Assembly: GCA_020846875.1 (NCBI GenBank)
Contig: JADLDB010000179.1
Span: 62,001-126,000 of the forward strand
Direction: 5' to 3'
Length of the DNA stretch: 64,000 nucleotides
Source of the DNA: Myxococcales bacterium
Lineage (GTDB): Bacteria > Myxococcota > Myxococcia > Myxococcales > Myxococcaceae
Part shown: positions 10,116 to 18,843 of the stretch, piece after piece
Layout of the letters: every line of letters begins with the position of its first letter
Numbering within the stretch: position 1 is the stretch's first letter
Notes under the pieces: generated by a model
Database searches by the model: none
What the model was told of the DNA's origin: nothing
The model's input: only the letters and a program-made list of their open reading frames with translations
Program-made: the position numbers and the translations under genes

Positions 10116-10655
10116 TCATCCCGGCAGCCACGTCTTTCCCGTCTCCGCGTCCACGTGCGACAGGGCCACGCCTCCGCGGGTCACCTCCATCACCCCGAAG
10201 AGGATGGGCAACTGGAAGCGCCGCGGCCCGAGGCTGCCCGGGTTGAAGAGGGTGAGCCCCTGCTCCTGGGTGAGGAAGGGCACATGCGAGTGGCCGCAGA
10301 CGATGAGCCTCGCGCCGGCCGCGCGCGCCCGCTTCGCCGCGTCCGCCCGGATGCGCGGGCCCGCCACCGCGATGTGGGTGAGCAGCAGCGTGAAGGCCGG
10401 CCTCCCCGCCTCGGTGAGGGTGAGCTCCAGCACGTCGGGCAGGTCCTTCGCCCTCACGTCGATGTTCCCCCGCACCGCGTGCACCGGCGCGATGGCCGCC
10501 AGCGTGTCCAGCACCGACAGGTCGCCGATGTCGCCGCCGTGGAGGATGACGTCGGGCTTCTCCTGCGCGAGGTGCGAAAGCCCCTGCCCGTCGGGCTTCG
10601 AGTGGGTGTCCGCCACCAGGCCCAGCCGCAGGCCTCCGTCGGCGCGCAGCGGCAC
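10116..10655 (-). CDS. YfcE/MJ0936-type metallophosphoesterase
   Basis: This calcineurin-like phosphodiesterase carries all metal-binding blocks of the YfcE group: LVADTHSK, ILHGGDIGD, VRGNID, LLTHIAV and VCGHSHVPF, ending with FNPGSLGPRR. The expected product is a two-metal phosphodiesterase of about 170-180 residues. The start is not certain: the GTG before PLRADGGLRLGLVADTH is used because the family begins with the first metal strand. The frame stays open 15 codons further upstream. The gene is divergent from the membrane kinase gene. Confidence 0.85.
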   Translation of the reverse strand: MPLRADGGLRLGLVADTHSKPDGQGLSHLAQEKPDVILHGGDIGDLSVLDTLAAIAPVHAVRGNIDVRAKDLPDVLELTLTEAGRPAFTLLLTHIAVAGPRIRADAAKRARAAGARLIVCGHSHVPFLTQEQGLTLFNPGSLGPRRFQLPILFGVMEVTRGGVALSHVDAETGKTWLPG

Positions 10656-10864
10656 CGTGGCGCGGGCGGTGGTGAGGCGAGGTGGACGGCGGTGGTGCAC
10701 GGCCAGAGGACATAGCGGGAGCGGACGGCCTGCGCCTCACCGGCGTGCTGGGCGGGCCTTCCCCCGCACAGCGGCGGCTGCGTGGGCGCCGACGCCTCCT
10801 TCCCGACTCCTCGATGGGCCCGGGCGGTACCTCTCGTGGCGGCGATGAGGCAGGCTGGGCGTCC

Positions 10865-12790
10865 ATGAGTCTCCTCGAAGACGACGCGCTGGCCGCCACC
10901 CAGACCTCCGCCGGCAGCTCCGGCAGCGCCCCGGGGCCGGTCGACCCCCGCCCTCCCACCCTCGACGGCCTCAACGCGAGCGATCGCCTGGTCCGCAGGC
11001 ACCGCCTCGGCAAGGGCGCGATGGGCGAAGTGGTGGCCTGCGAGGACAGGAACCTCGGCCGCACGCTGGCGCTGAAAGCGGCCCTCAAGAAGGACCCGGC
11101 GGCGCTGGAGCGCTTCCTGCGCGAGGCGCGCATCCAGGGACAACTGGAGCACCCCAACGTGGTGCCGGTGCACGAGCTGGGCGCCGGCGAGGACGGCACG
11201 CCGTACTTCACCATGAAGCGCGTGCGCGGCGTCACCCTGGCCGAGGTGCTGCGGCTGTTGGCGGCGCGCGACGCCACCACCGCGACCGAGTGGCCCCTGC
11301 GCAAGCTGCTGGGCGCCTTCCAGGAGGTGTGCCGCGCGGTGCACTTCGCCCACTCCCGCGGGGTGGTGCACCGGGACTTGAAGCCCGCCAACGTGATGCT
11401 GGGCGACCACGGAGAGGTGTACGTCCTCGACTGGGGGGTGGCCCGCACCACCGGCGAGGCGCAGCCGGACTCAGGGCCCGACTTCGCGCCGCTCGACGTG
11501 ACGCCCGGCCACACCAGCGCCGGCGCCGTCATCGGCACGCCCGGCTACATGGCCCCGGAGCAGACGCAGGGCCGGGTGGCCACACCGAAGTCCGACGTGT
11601 GGGCGCTGGGCGCCGTCCTCTTCGAGGTCCTCACCCTGGAGCCCCTGGTGAAGGAGCGCGCGGCCGTCGCGGCGATGCTGGAGACGCAGCAGGGCGTCAC
11701 CGCCGACGCCCACGCCCGCGCCCCGGAGAAGGACGTGCCGCCGGAGCTGTCCCAGGTGTGCCTGAGGGCCACCTCGTCCTCACCCGAGGAGCGCCCCACC
11801 GCCCAGGAGCTTCACGACGCCGTGGAGGCGGTGCTGGCCGGCCAGCGCGACGGAGAGCTGCGCGCCCGCATCGCCCGGGGCCACGCCGACGCCGCGGCAA
11901 GCGCCGCCGCCCGCGTCTTCGCCGGTGGCGCCGACGCGCTGGAGGCCCGCCGCGAGGCGATGCAGCAACTGGGGCGCTGCCTGGCGCTCGAGCCGGACAA
12001 CGCCGCCGCGCAGGCCACCTTCGTGAAGCTGCTGGCCACGCCGCCCTCCCAGGTCCCGCAGGCGGTGCAGGGCGACCTCGACGACACGCACGACCGGGCG
12101 ATGCGGCGCGCGGCGAAGAACTCCGCCTGGGGCTTCTCGCTGATGTTGCTCGCCGGGCCGGCCCTCCTCCTCATGGGCATCGCCCGCCCGCTGCTGCTCG
12201 CCGCGATGGCCGCCGCGGTGCTGGTCGCCGTGGTGGTGTCGTGGCTGGAAAGCAGGAACCTCAACCCGACGCGGCTCAGCAGGCGCCTCGCCATCGTCGC
12301 CTCCCTCGCCACCGTGGGCCTGTCCGGCGTCATCTTCGGGCCCTTCATCCTCGTGCCGGCGCTGTTGCCCGCGGTGCTCTTCTCGCTGCTGATGTGGGCG
12401 CGCGCCGAGGACCGGCCCCTCACCCTGGCGGCGGGCGCCGCCACCATCCTCATCCCGGTGGCCGGCTGGGCGCTGGGCCTCTTCGCGGCGCCGTACCGCT
12501 TCACCTCGGAAGGGATGTTGGTGGTGCCCTACCTGACGAAGGCCTTCCCGCCCGGCCTGACGCTCGTCCTGCTGGGCGGCGTCATCCTCGGCAACTTCGT
12601 CGTCAGCGCGACCAACGCCATCCGCCTGCGCAACAGCCTCGACGACAGCCAGCGCGCGCTCGCCCTGCAGGGGTGGAACCTGAAGCAGATGCTGCGGACG
12701 CCAACGCCCGCGAAGGTGGAGGACGCCGCCCCAGGCTGCCCGTTGACGGACGCCCTCCTCCCCAGCCAGCCGCGCGGACAGGAGCCCTGA
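10865..12790 (+). CDS. Membrane-anchored Ser/Thr protein kinase
   Basis: This 641-residue protein has a Hanks-type kinase domain over residues ~42-330: G-loop GKGAMGEV (49-56), the ATP-binding Lys in LALKAAL (71), HRDLKPANV (about 169) and activation segment GTPGYMAPEQ. The metal-binding DFG is replaced by DWG, which keeps the essential Asp. A short alpha-helical TPR-like stretch follows (LEARREAMQQLGRCLALEPDN). Then come about six hydrophobic segments (roughly residues 425-605) that place the kinase at the inner membrane, facing the cytoplasm. The start is the ATG before SLLEDDALAATQT; the frame is open upstream but its sequence is not protein-like. The neighbours give no clear substrate. 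Confidence 0.88.
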   Translation: MSLLEDDALAATQTSAGSSGSAPGPVDPRPPTLDGLNASDRLVRRHRLGKGAMGEVVACEDRNLGRTLALKAALKKDPAALERFLREARIQGQLEHPNVVPVHELGAGEDGTPYFTMKRVRGVTLAEVLRLLAARDATTATEWPLRKLLGAFQEVCRAVHFAHSRGVVHRDLKPANVMLGDHGEVYVLDWGVARTTGEAQPDSGPDFAPLDVTPGHTSAGAVIGTPGYMAPEQTQGRVATPKSDVWALGAVLFEVLTLEPLVKERAAVAAMLETQQGVTADAHARAPEKDVPPELSQVCLRATSSSPEERPTAQELHDAVEAVLAGQRDGELRARIARGHADAAASAAARVFAGGADALEARREAMQQLGRCLALEPDNAAAQATFVKLLATPPSQVPQAVQGDLDDTHDRAMRRAAKNSAWGFSLMLLAGPALLLMGIARPLLLAAMAAAVLVAVVVSWLESRNLNPTRLSRRLAIVASLATVGLSGVIFGPFILVPALLPAVLFSLLMWARAEDRPLTLAAGAATILIPVAGWALGLFAAPYRFTSEGMLVVPYLTKAFPPGLTLVLLGGVILGNFVVSATNAIRLRNSLDDSQRALALQGWNLKQMLRTPTPAKVEDAAPGCPLTDALLPSQPRGQEP

Positions 12791-13013
12791 GACGGCGACG
12801 CCCAGGCCTAGCCGGGGCGCGGACCAGCGCCAGCCGGAAGGCCGCCCGCCGCGCTCGAACGCGACGCCTGCCAGCGCTCTCGGGCGGCCGCCCTGGGGTG
12901 GACGTCCCTCGTCGTGACCCGGCGGTCCTTTGACTGTGGAGAGTGGCTGCCTTCGAGTTTGCCCGGAAGTAGCCGAACCAGCCCCCCGGCGCGCGTGCTA
13001 GCTGCTCCGGCCC

Positions 13014-14483
13014 ATGACACGCGCCCTCGCACTCCTGGCCGTCGTCCTCGCCGCCTGCGCCACCGCGCCGAAGCTGCCCGACGCGAAGCTGCTGCCGCCC
13101 GCCCGCCTCGCCCAGCCGCTGGCGCCTTCCGCGGCCGCGCCGTCCCACCCGCCGACGCTGCTCAAGAACGCCACCGTCTTCACCGCCACCGGCGCGGTGT
13201 ACCCGAAGGGCCACGTGCTGCTCGTCGACGGGCGCATCGCCGAGGTGGGCGAGGGCGACGGCGTGGCGCCTCCGGGCGCGCTCATCATCGACGCGCAGGG
13301 CGGCTTCATCACCCCCGGCCTCATCGACACCCACTCGCACATGGGCGTGTACCCCCTGCCCGGCACCATCGCGCACGAGGACGGCAACGAGATGACGGCG
13401 CCCGTCACCTCCCACGTCCGCAGCGAGTCCGCCTTCTGGCCGCAGGACCCGGCGCTGTGGCGCGCCCTGGCCGGCGGCGTCACCACCATTCAGGTGCTGC
13501 CCGGCTCCGGCAACGTCATCGGCGGGCGCAGCTTCGTGGCCCACCTGGTGCCCACCGCCACCTCCGCACGCGCGATGAAGCTGGCCGGCGCCCCCGAGGG
13601 CCTCAAGCTGGCCTGCGGAGAGAACCCCAAGCGCTTCTATGGCTCGAAGGGCCAGCAGCCGATGTCCCGCATGGGCCTGGTCGCCACCCTGCGCGCGTCC
13701 TTCCAGAAGGCGGAGGAGTACCGCCGCGCCCGCGCCCGCTACGAGCGCGACCTCGCCGCGTGGAAGGAGCGCCACGCCCAGAAGGAAGGCGCGCCTGCGC
13801 CCCCGACGCGCCGCCCCGACGGGCTGCCGGACGACCCACCCGAGCCGCTGCCGCGCGACTACGCCCTGGAGACGCTGGCCGAGGTGCTGGACGGCAAGGT
13901 GCTGGTGCACAACCACTGCTACCGCGCCGACGAGATGCACCAGGTGCTCGACCTGGCGCAGGAGTTCGGCTTCCGCGTGCGCTCCTTCCACCACGCGGTG
14001 GAGGCCTACAAGCTGGCCGACCGCCTAGCGAAGGAAGGCACCGCCGTCAGCACCTGGGTGGACTGGTGGGGCTTCAAGATGGAGTCCTTCGACGGCGTGG
14101 CGCAGAACGTGGCGCTGCTGCACCGCGCGGGGGCGAGGCCGATTCTCCACTCCGACTCGGCCGTCGAGGTGCGGCGCCTCAACCAGGAAGCCGCCAAGGC
14201 GCGCACCGCCGGCCGCCGCTTCGGGCTCGACGCCGACGACGACGAAGTCCTGCGCTGGGTGACGGCCAACCCGGCCTGGGCGCTCGGACTGGAGGACCAG
14301 TTGGGCACCCTGGAGAAGGGCAAGCGGGCCGACGTGGTGGTGTGGGGCGCGCACCCGCTGTCGGTGTACGCGCTGACCAGGCAGGTCTTCGTGGACGGGG
14401 CCCTCGTCTACGACCGCGCGAAGCACGCCCCGCCCTTGAGCGACTTCGAGCTCGGCTTCGTCGACGGGAAGGAGCTGCCGTGA
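13014..14483 (+). CDS. Amidohydrolase lipoprotein, metal site intact
   Basis: This 489-residue protein begins with a lipoprotein signal (MTRALALLAVVLAAC, Cys15), so it is expected on the periplasmic or outer-membrane surface. The amidohydrolase pattern is clear: a beta-sandwich segment LLVDGRIAEVGEGDG, metal ligands in PGLIDTHSHMG (HxH near 106), further His in VHNHCYRADE and SFHHAVEA, and the Asp in LHSDSAVE. It closes with LGTLEKGKRADVVVW. This places it with imidazolonepropionase-like amidohydrolases, often secreted dipeptidase-like enzymes. A charged insert between residues ~235-285 (RRARARYERDLAAWKE) is unusual. The stop overlaps the next gene's start (GTGA), which indicates translational coupling. 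Confidence 0.88.
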   Translation: MTRALALLAVVLAACATAPKLPDAKLLPPARLAQPLAPSAAAPSHPPTLLKNATVFTATGAVYPKGHVLLVDGRIAEVGEGDGVAPPGALIIDAQGGFITPGLIDTHSHMGVYPLPGTIAHEDGNEMTAPVTSHVRSESAFWPQDPALWRALAGGVTTIQVLPGSGNVIGGRSFVAHLVPTATSARAMKLAGAPEGLKLACGENPKRFYGSKGQQPMSRMGLVATLRASFQKAEEYRRARARYERDLAAWKERHAQKEGAPAPPTRRPDGLPDDPPEPLPRDYALETLAEVLDGKVLVHNHCYRADEMHQVLDLAQEFGFRVRSFHHAVEAYKLADRLAKEGTAVSTWVDWWGFKMESFDGVAQNVALLHRAGARPILHSDSAVEVRRLNQEAAKARTAGRRFGLDADDDEVLRWVTANPAWALGLEDQLGTLEKGKRADVVVWGAHPLSVYALTRQVFVDGALVYDRAKHAPPLSDFELGFVDGKELP

Positions 14484-15721
14484 GCGCGCTCTGCCTGGTG
14501 GTGTCGGTTGCCCTCGCGCAGGTGGCCGTCGAGCACGTGCGCGTCGAGGTCGGCGACGGCACGGCGCTGGACGACGTCACCGTGGTGGTGTCCGGCGGCA
14601 AGGTGCAGGCGGTGGGGAAGGACGCACCCGTGCCCGCCGCCGCGAAGAGGGTGGACGGCCGGGGGAAGGTGCTGACGCCGGGCTTCATCGAGGTGCACAG
14701 CACGCTGGGCCTCAAGGAGGTGGAGCTCGAGCCCTCCACCGTGGACGACGGGCTGCCGGCCAGCCGCCCCGAAGGCCTGCTGGTGCCCGGCTACCGCGCG
14801 GCCGACGGCTTCAACCCGCAGTCGGTGTGGATTCCGTGGGTGCGCGAAGAAGGCCTCACCAGCGTGGTGGCGGCGCCGGTGCACGGGCTGTTGGCGGGCA
14901 CGGGCGTGTGGGTGCCTCTCACCGGCAAGCTGGAAGCGATGCCCGACCCGAAGGCGCCGGTGGCGATGTTCGGCGCGGTGGGCCAGGGTGCGGCGGAGGC
15001 GGCGGGCGGCGCGCGGGGTGGCGTGTGGCTCAAGCTGCGCGAGGCCTTCGCGGACGCGCGTGCGTACGGGAAGAACAAGGCCGCCTGGGAGCAGAACCGC
15101 TGGCGTCCGCTGTCGCTCTCGCCCGTGCACCTCGAGGCGCTCCAGCCGGTGGTGCAGGGCAAGCTGCCGCTGGTGCTGGACGTGCACCGCGCGTCGGACG
15201 TCCTCACCGCGCTCGCCTTCGCGAGGGAGGAAGGAGTGAAGCTGGTCATCCTCGGCGGGACGGAGGCGTACCTGGTGGCCAGGCAGGTGGCGGCGGCGAA
15301 GGTGCCGGTGGTGTTGGTGCCGTCCGAGCAGGTGCCAGGCAGCTTCGAGCAGCTCCACGCGCGCGACGACGCGGCGGCGCTGCTGGCGAAGGCCGGGGTG
15401 CCGCTGGTCATCGGGTGCAGCGACTTCCAGAAGCGGCGGCTGCGGCAGGAGGCGGGCCTCGCGGTGGCGTACGGCCTGGAGCGCGGCGCGGCCCTGGCCG
15501 CCATCACCCTGGGGCCGGCGAAGGCGCTGGGCCTGGACAAGGACGTGGGCACGGTGGCGCCGGGGAAGCGGGCCGACGTGGTGCTGTGGAGCGGCGACCC
15601 GCTGGAGCTCTCCTCCGTCGCCGAGCGCGTCTTCATCGCGGGAGAAGAGCAGCCGAAGGACACGCGGCAGCGCGCGCTGGTGGAGCGCTACCTCAGCCGC
15701 ATTCCGGCGGCGAAGCGCTGA
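14480..15721 (+). CDS. Amidohydrolase-like exported protein with degenerate metal site
   Basis: This 413-residue partner of the preceding gene starts at a GTG that overlaps its stop codon. It has a short signal peptide (SALCLVVSVALAQ). The amidohydrolase frame is retained (VVVSGGKVQAVGKD, VLTPGFIEVHSTLG, closing GTVAPGKRADVVLW). The HxH motif, however, is reduced to VHS, and the later His position reads GGTEA. Only isolated candidates remain (LDVHRASD, IGCSDFQ). It is therefore probably catalytically weak or a structural partner. Paired secreted amidohydrolases in tandem are known in other bacteria; a heteromeric complex with the upstream enzyme is inferred. Confidence 0.82.
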   Translation: MSALCLVVSVALAQVAVEHVRVEVGDGTALDDVTVVVSGGKVQAVGKDAPVPAAAKRVDGRGKVLTPGFIEVHSTLGLKEVELEPSTVDDGLPASRPEGLLVPGYRAADGFNPQSVWIPWVREEGLTSVVAAPVHGLLAGTGVWVPLTGKLEAMPDPKAPVAMFGAVGQGAAEAAGGARGGVWLKLREAFADARAYGKNKAAWEQNRWRPLSLSPVHLEALQPVVQGKLPLVLDVHRASDVLTALAFAREEGVKLVILGGTEAYLVARQVAAAKVPVVLVPSEQVPGSFEQLHARDDAAALLAKAGVPLVIGCSDFQKRRLRQEAGLAVAYGLERGAALAAITLGPAKALGLDKDVGTVAPGKRADVVLWSGDPLELSSVAERVFIAGEEQPKDTRQRALVERYLSRIPAAKR

Positions 15722-15938
15722 GTGGACCGCTTCCCAGGCCGTGTCGCCGGATCGCCAGAAAGAATCCTCCGCGTCGCGCTGCGCTGGCTGGGCGGGAGGA
15801 GGCCGCCACCCGTGAGTTGCTCTCGGCTAGGTGCACCAGCGCCGTGGAGGTGAGGGCAGCTTCGGTGAGCTGCACCTTGCCGCTGAGGAGGCCTCAACCA
15901 TCGCTGTGCCGCGCCTCGGCGGCCGCGAAGCAACCCTC

Positions 15939-18242
15939 TCACTGCACGTCGCACACCAGGTCCAACCCCGGCGTCGAGCCGCACCGCGTGGTCAGCACCG
16001 TCGACGAGGTGATGGTGATGCGCGTCTGCGACTGGCCCGTCCCGTTGGGAATCTGAAAGGGCGCGGAGGTGACGGTGGCGGTCGCTGGGTCGGTGCCGCT
16101 CAAGATGAGGTTGGGGAGCTGCTGGTTCCACGTCTGGTACGAGTCCCCCAGGCCGCTCGCCGGCACCGGCCCGCAGCCCGAGTTGCAGGTGACGTTGCCG
16201 AAGGCGTTGTAGCCGGTGGCGCAGCCCGGCCCCATCGCGGTGCGCGCGGTGACGAAGTTCCAGCTGTTCATCCCGTTGGGCGGCGGCGCGCAGGAGCCCC
16301 AGGTGATGGTGGTGGTGCCCAGCGTGCCGGTGGCGTTGGAGGCGCAGCTGCGCGTCAGCGTCGCCGCGTGGTTGGTGCAGGCCGCGTCGCCGCCGCCGCA
16401 GTTGGACAGGCCGGGCGTCATCAACCCCACGCTGTGGTCGACGTTGGCGGTGAGGTTGGCGCCCATCGTCTGGTTGAACTCCAGGGGGAAGTAGAACTCC
16501 ACCAGGCGCACCGGCCCGGGGCCCGGATTGCCCATGCCGTCGTTGGTGTAGCGCAGGCGCAAGAAGCCGTTGGTGAAGGGGGCGCCTCCTGACGGCGGCG
16601 GCCGGCTGAAGGGCGTGGAGTCGCCCATGCCCGCGAAGGCGGGCGTCGTCGCGTTGTCGCCCAGGTTGGTGAAGGTTTGGTTGCCCAGGTTCAAGAAGGT
16701 GCCGGTGATGGCGAACTGCCCGCGCACCCGGTACACCACGTCGGTGTAGGTACCGCAGGTGCCGACGCAGGTGGGCGCCATGCTCCAGGCCCCCGACGCG
16801 CCGCAGGTGGGGTTGGGGCCCACGCGCCCGAAGCCGGAGTTGCAGGTGTAGCTGGCGGTGGCGCCGAAGGTGGTGGTGGCCGCGCCGCCCGCGCCGCCGC
16901 TGACGGTGGGCGTGCCCGCGTTCGCCACCACCGGCGGCGTGCCGCAGTCCACCGGCGCGCAGGTGGGCGCGGCGCCGGAGAAGGTGCCGTTGGCCTGACA
17001 GGTGCGCGTCGCGGGGCCCGTGAGGCTGTAGCCCGGGTTGCAGGCATAGGTGACGGCGTTGCCGAAGGTGGCCGTGGCGGACGACACCGAGCCATTCGCG
17101 GGGGCGGTGGCCCCGCTGCACGTCACCGGCACGTCGCAGTTGGTGCCGGACCAGCCCAGGTCGCAGGTGCCGCAGCTGTAGCCCCCCCCCATCGGGGTGC
17201 AGCCTGCGCTGTGGACACACGGGTTGGGGGTGCAGCCGGACGCCATGGTGCAGGTGGGCGCGGCGCCGCTCCAGGTGCCGTCGGCCTGGCAGGTACGCGT
17301 CGCGGCGCCGGTGAGGAAGAAGCCGCCGCTGCAGGAGTAGGTGGCGGTGTCGCCGGTGACGCCCATGGTGCGGCTGACGGCGCCGTTGGCCGGCGCGGTG
17401 AGGTTGGGCGCGCAGGGGTTGGGCGCGCAGGTGGGCGCGGTGCCCGAGAAGGTGGCGTCGGCCTGGCAGGTGCGGGTGGCGGCGCCGCTCAGCGTGTAGC
17501 CCGCGTCGCAGGCGTAGGTGACGTCCAGGCCGAAGGTGGCGCTGCCGGCGGACACCGTGCCGTTGGCGGGAGCCACCGCGCCGGTGCAGGTGATGGCGGT
17601 GTCGCAGTTCATCCCCGTCCAGCCCAGCTCGCAGGTACCGCAACGGTAGTCCGTCGCGCCCACCGGGGTGCAGCCCGAGGAGTGGACGCAGGGGTTGGGC
17701 GTGCAGCCGGTGCCCACGGCGTCGCAGGTGGGGGCGGCGCCGCTCCAGGTGCCGTCGGCCTGGCAGGTGCGCGTCAGCGCGCCGCTGAGGGTGTAGCCCG
17801 TGCCGCAGGCGTAGGTGGCGACGTCGCCGTAGACGCCGGCCGTCCGGTCCACGGTGCCGTTGGCCGGCGCGGTGAGGTCCGGGCTGCACGGCACCGGCAC
17901 GCAGGAGGGAGTCGCGCCGCTCCAGGTGCCGCTCGCCTGGCAAGTGCGGGTGGCGGCGCCCTGCAAGGTGAAACCCGTCGCGCAGGTGTACGTCACCGTC
18001 GTCCCGACGCCGCCCTGGCCCGCGGGCGAGACGCTGCCATGCAGAAGCACGTCGGGCGCGCAGAGGACGGCCGCGCACTTCGCGCCGTCGCCCGTGAAGC
18101 CGGTGTTGCACACGCAGGCCTCGCTGATGCACGAGGCGTTGACGTCACAGCCGCCGGCGCAGGTGGACGACGGACTCGAGCCACAGCCAGAGAAGGAGAC
18201 GACGAGGGCCGCGGCGAGCGCGGGCAGCCAACGAGACGACAT
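15939..18242 (-). CDS. Lipoprotein with EGF-like and six Sushi (CCP)-like modules
   Basis: This 767-residue lipoprotein has Cys20 in VVSFSGCG. The Cys-rich body is built of repeats. A short EGF-like unit (CDVNASCISEACVC) is followed by six complement-control-like modules of about 55 residues, each with a core like YxCxxGYxLxGxxTRTCQ and ending APTC. Two EGF-like spacers are interleaved (CTPNPCVHSSGC..CGTCELGWTGMNC). The last ~220 residues form a separate Cys-containing beta-rich domain. Such modules act in protein-protein or cell-cell contact in animals; a surface adhesion role is inferred. The ATG follows a GGAGG site by six bases, and a strong hairpin with a T-run lies just upstream. Confidence 0.85.
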   Translation of the reverse strand: MSSRWLPALAAALVVSFSGCGSSPSSTCAGGCDVNASCISEACVCNTGFTGDGAKCAAVLCAPDVLLHGSVSPAGQGGVGTTVTYTCATGFTLQGAATRTCQASGTWSGATPSCVPVPCSPDLTAPANGTVDRTAGVYGDVATYACGTGYTLSGALTRTCQADGTWSGAAPTCDAVGTGCTPNPCVHSSGCTPVGATDYRCGTCELGWTGMNCDTAITCTGAVAPANGTVSAGSATFGLDVTYACDAGYTLSGAATRTCQADATFSGTAPTCAPNPCAPNLTAPANGAVSRTMGVTGDTATYSCSGGFFLTGAATRTCQADGTWSGAAPTCTMASGCTPNPCVHSAGCTPMGGGYSCGTCDLGWSGTNCDVPVTCSGATAPANGSVSSATATFGNAVTYACNPGYSLTGPATRTCQANGTFSGAAPTCAPVDCGTPPVVANAGTPTVSGGAGGAATTTFGATASYTCNSGFGRVGPNPTCGASGAWSMAPTCVGTCGTYTDVVYRVRGQFAITGTFLNLGNQTFTNLGDNATTPAFAGMGDSTPFSRPPPSGGAPFTNGFLRLRYTNDGMGNPGPGPVRLVEFYFPLEFNQTMGANLTANVDHSVGLMTPGLSNCGGGDAACTNHAATLTRSCASNATGTLGTTTITWGSCAPPPNGMNSWNFVTARTAMGPGCATGYNAFGNVTCNSGCGPVPASGLGDSYQTWNQQLPNLILSGTDPATATVTSAPFQIPNGTGQSQTRITITSSTVLTTRCGSTPGLDLVCDVQ

Positions 18243-18250
18243 GCAACCTC

Positions 18251-18275
18251 CGAAAAAGGTACGGCAGCGTACCTT
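18251..18275 (-). terminator. Hairpin with T-run just upstream of the Sushi lipoprotein start
   Basis: On the minus strand AAGGTACG, loop CTGC and CGTACCTT form a perfect 8 bp stem followed directly by TTTTTCG, a textbook intrinsic-terminator shape and rare in DNA this GC-rich. It lies between the frameshifted small gene and the Sushi lipoprotein gene, ending about 10 bases before the latter's GGAGG site. It could end transcription of the upstream gene, or act as an attenuator or operator for the lipoprotein gene. Confidence 0.6.
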
Positions 18276-18418
18276 CAGCCCCACGGGGCCTCTGCACCAT
18301 TTCGATGACAGACGTCAGCCATCTCCGGAAGGGACGGCCCCTTACCGGTTGACGCTCACCTTCACGCAGGTGACGGGCGTCTTGGGGCGGTCGGCGTCGT
18401 CCTCTCGGGCGGGTGAGG

Positions 18419-18756
18419 TCAGGAGCGGGACAGCTCGTCGAACTTCATCGGCGCGGTGTACGCGCCGTCGCCGGGCCGCGCGGGGACGAAGCCGCCCGTC
18501 AGCACCTTCTTCAGCACCACCTCGCCGCTCTTCAATTCGATGGCGGTGTAGGTGAAGGGCGGACGTTCTTCACCTCGAACTGCCGCGCGATGTCCGTCTT
18601 CTTCGGCGCCTTGCCTGAAAACTCCAGCGCGTCGCCGGCAATCAACTCCAGCGCCTTGTGCTTGATGGCGTCCAGGCGCGCCTGCGGTGAGGCGGTGCGG
18701 CCCTGGACCTGCGCGGTGGGGGCAGGCTGCGGACGGCTGGCGACTCGGCTGACCAT
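18419..18756 (-). pseudogene. Small conserved-looking gene split by a one-base frameshift
   Basis: The ATG start has a GGAG site 8 bases upstream and opens a frame of 74 codons ending in the junk-like tail PSPTPPSN. Up to residue ~67 it reads as a normal protein (LDAIKHKALELIAGD, KKTDIARQFEVKNVRP). The next frame then continues equally well (PPFTYTAIELKSGEVVLKKV, ..YTAPMKFDELSRS) to its own stop. Adding one base near 18555-18562, in a run of three G on the plus strand, joins the two into a single ~113-residue protein. The cause may be a true mutation or a homopolymer read error. The family is not recognised. It begins 87 bp past the giant protein's stop, on the same strand. Confidence 0.6.
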
Positions 18757-18843
18757 GTGGACTCCAGGGGACGGCGAGGTGGGCGACCCTTACCACGGCC
18801 GCGGCGCGAGGGCGGTGTGGCTCTTCGCGCCCTCGCGCGACGT

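Noticed and set aside
12791-13013. 223 bp gap between the membrane kinase and the first amidohydrolase
   Set aside because: Checked for small genes and hairpins; nothing convincing was found.
16950-17950. Regularly spaced similar DNA blocks that resemble a repeat array
   Set aside because: They code for Sushi/EGF modules of a protein (~165 bp period, diverged); no constant repeat with unique spacers, so not CRISPR.
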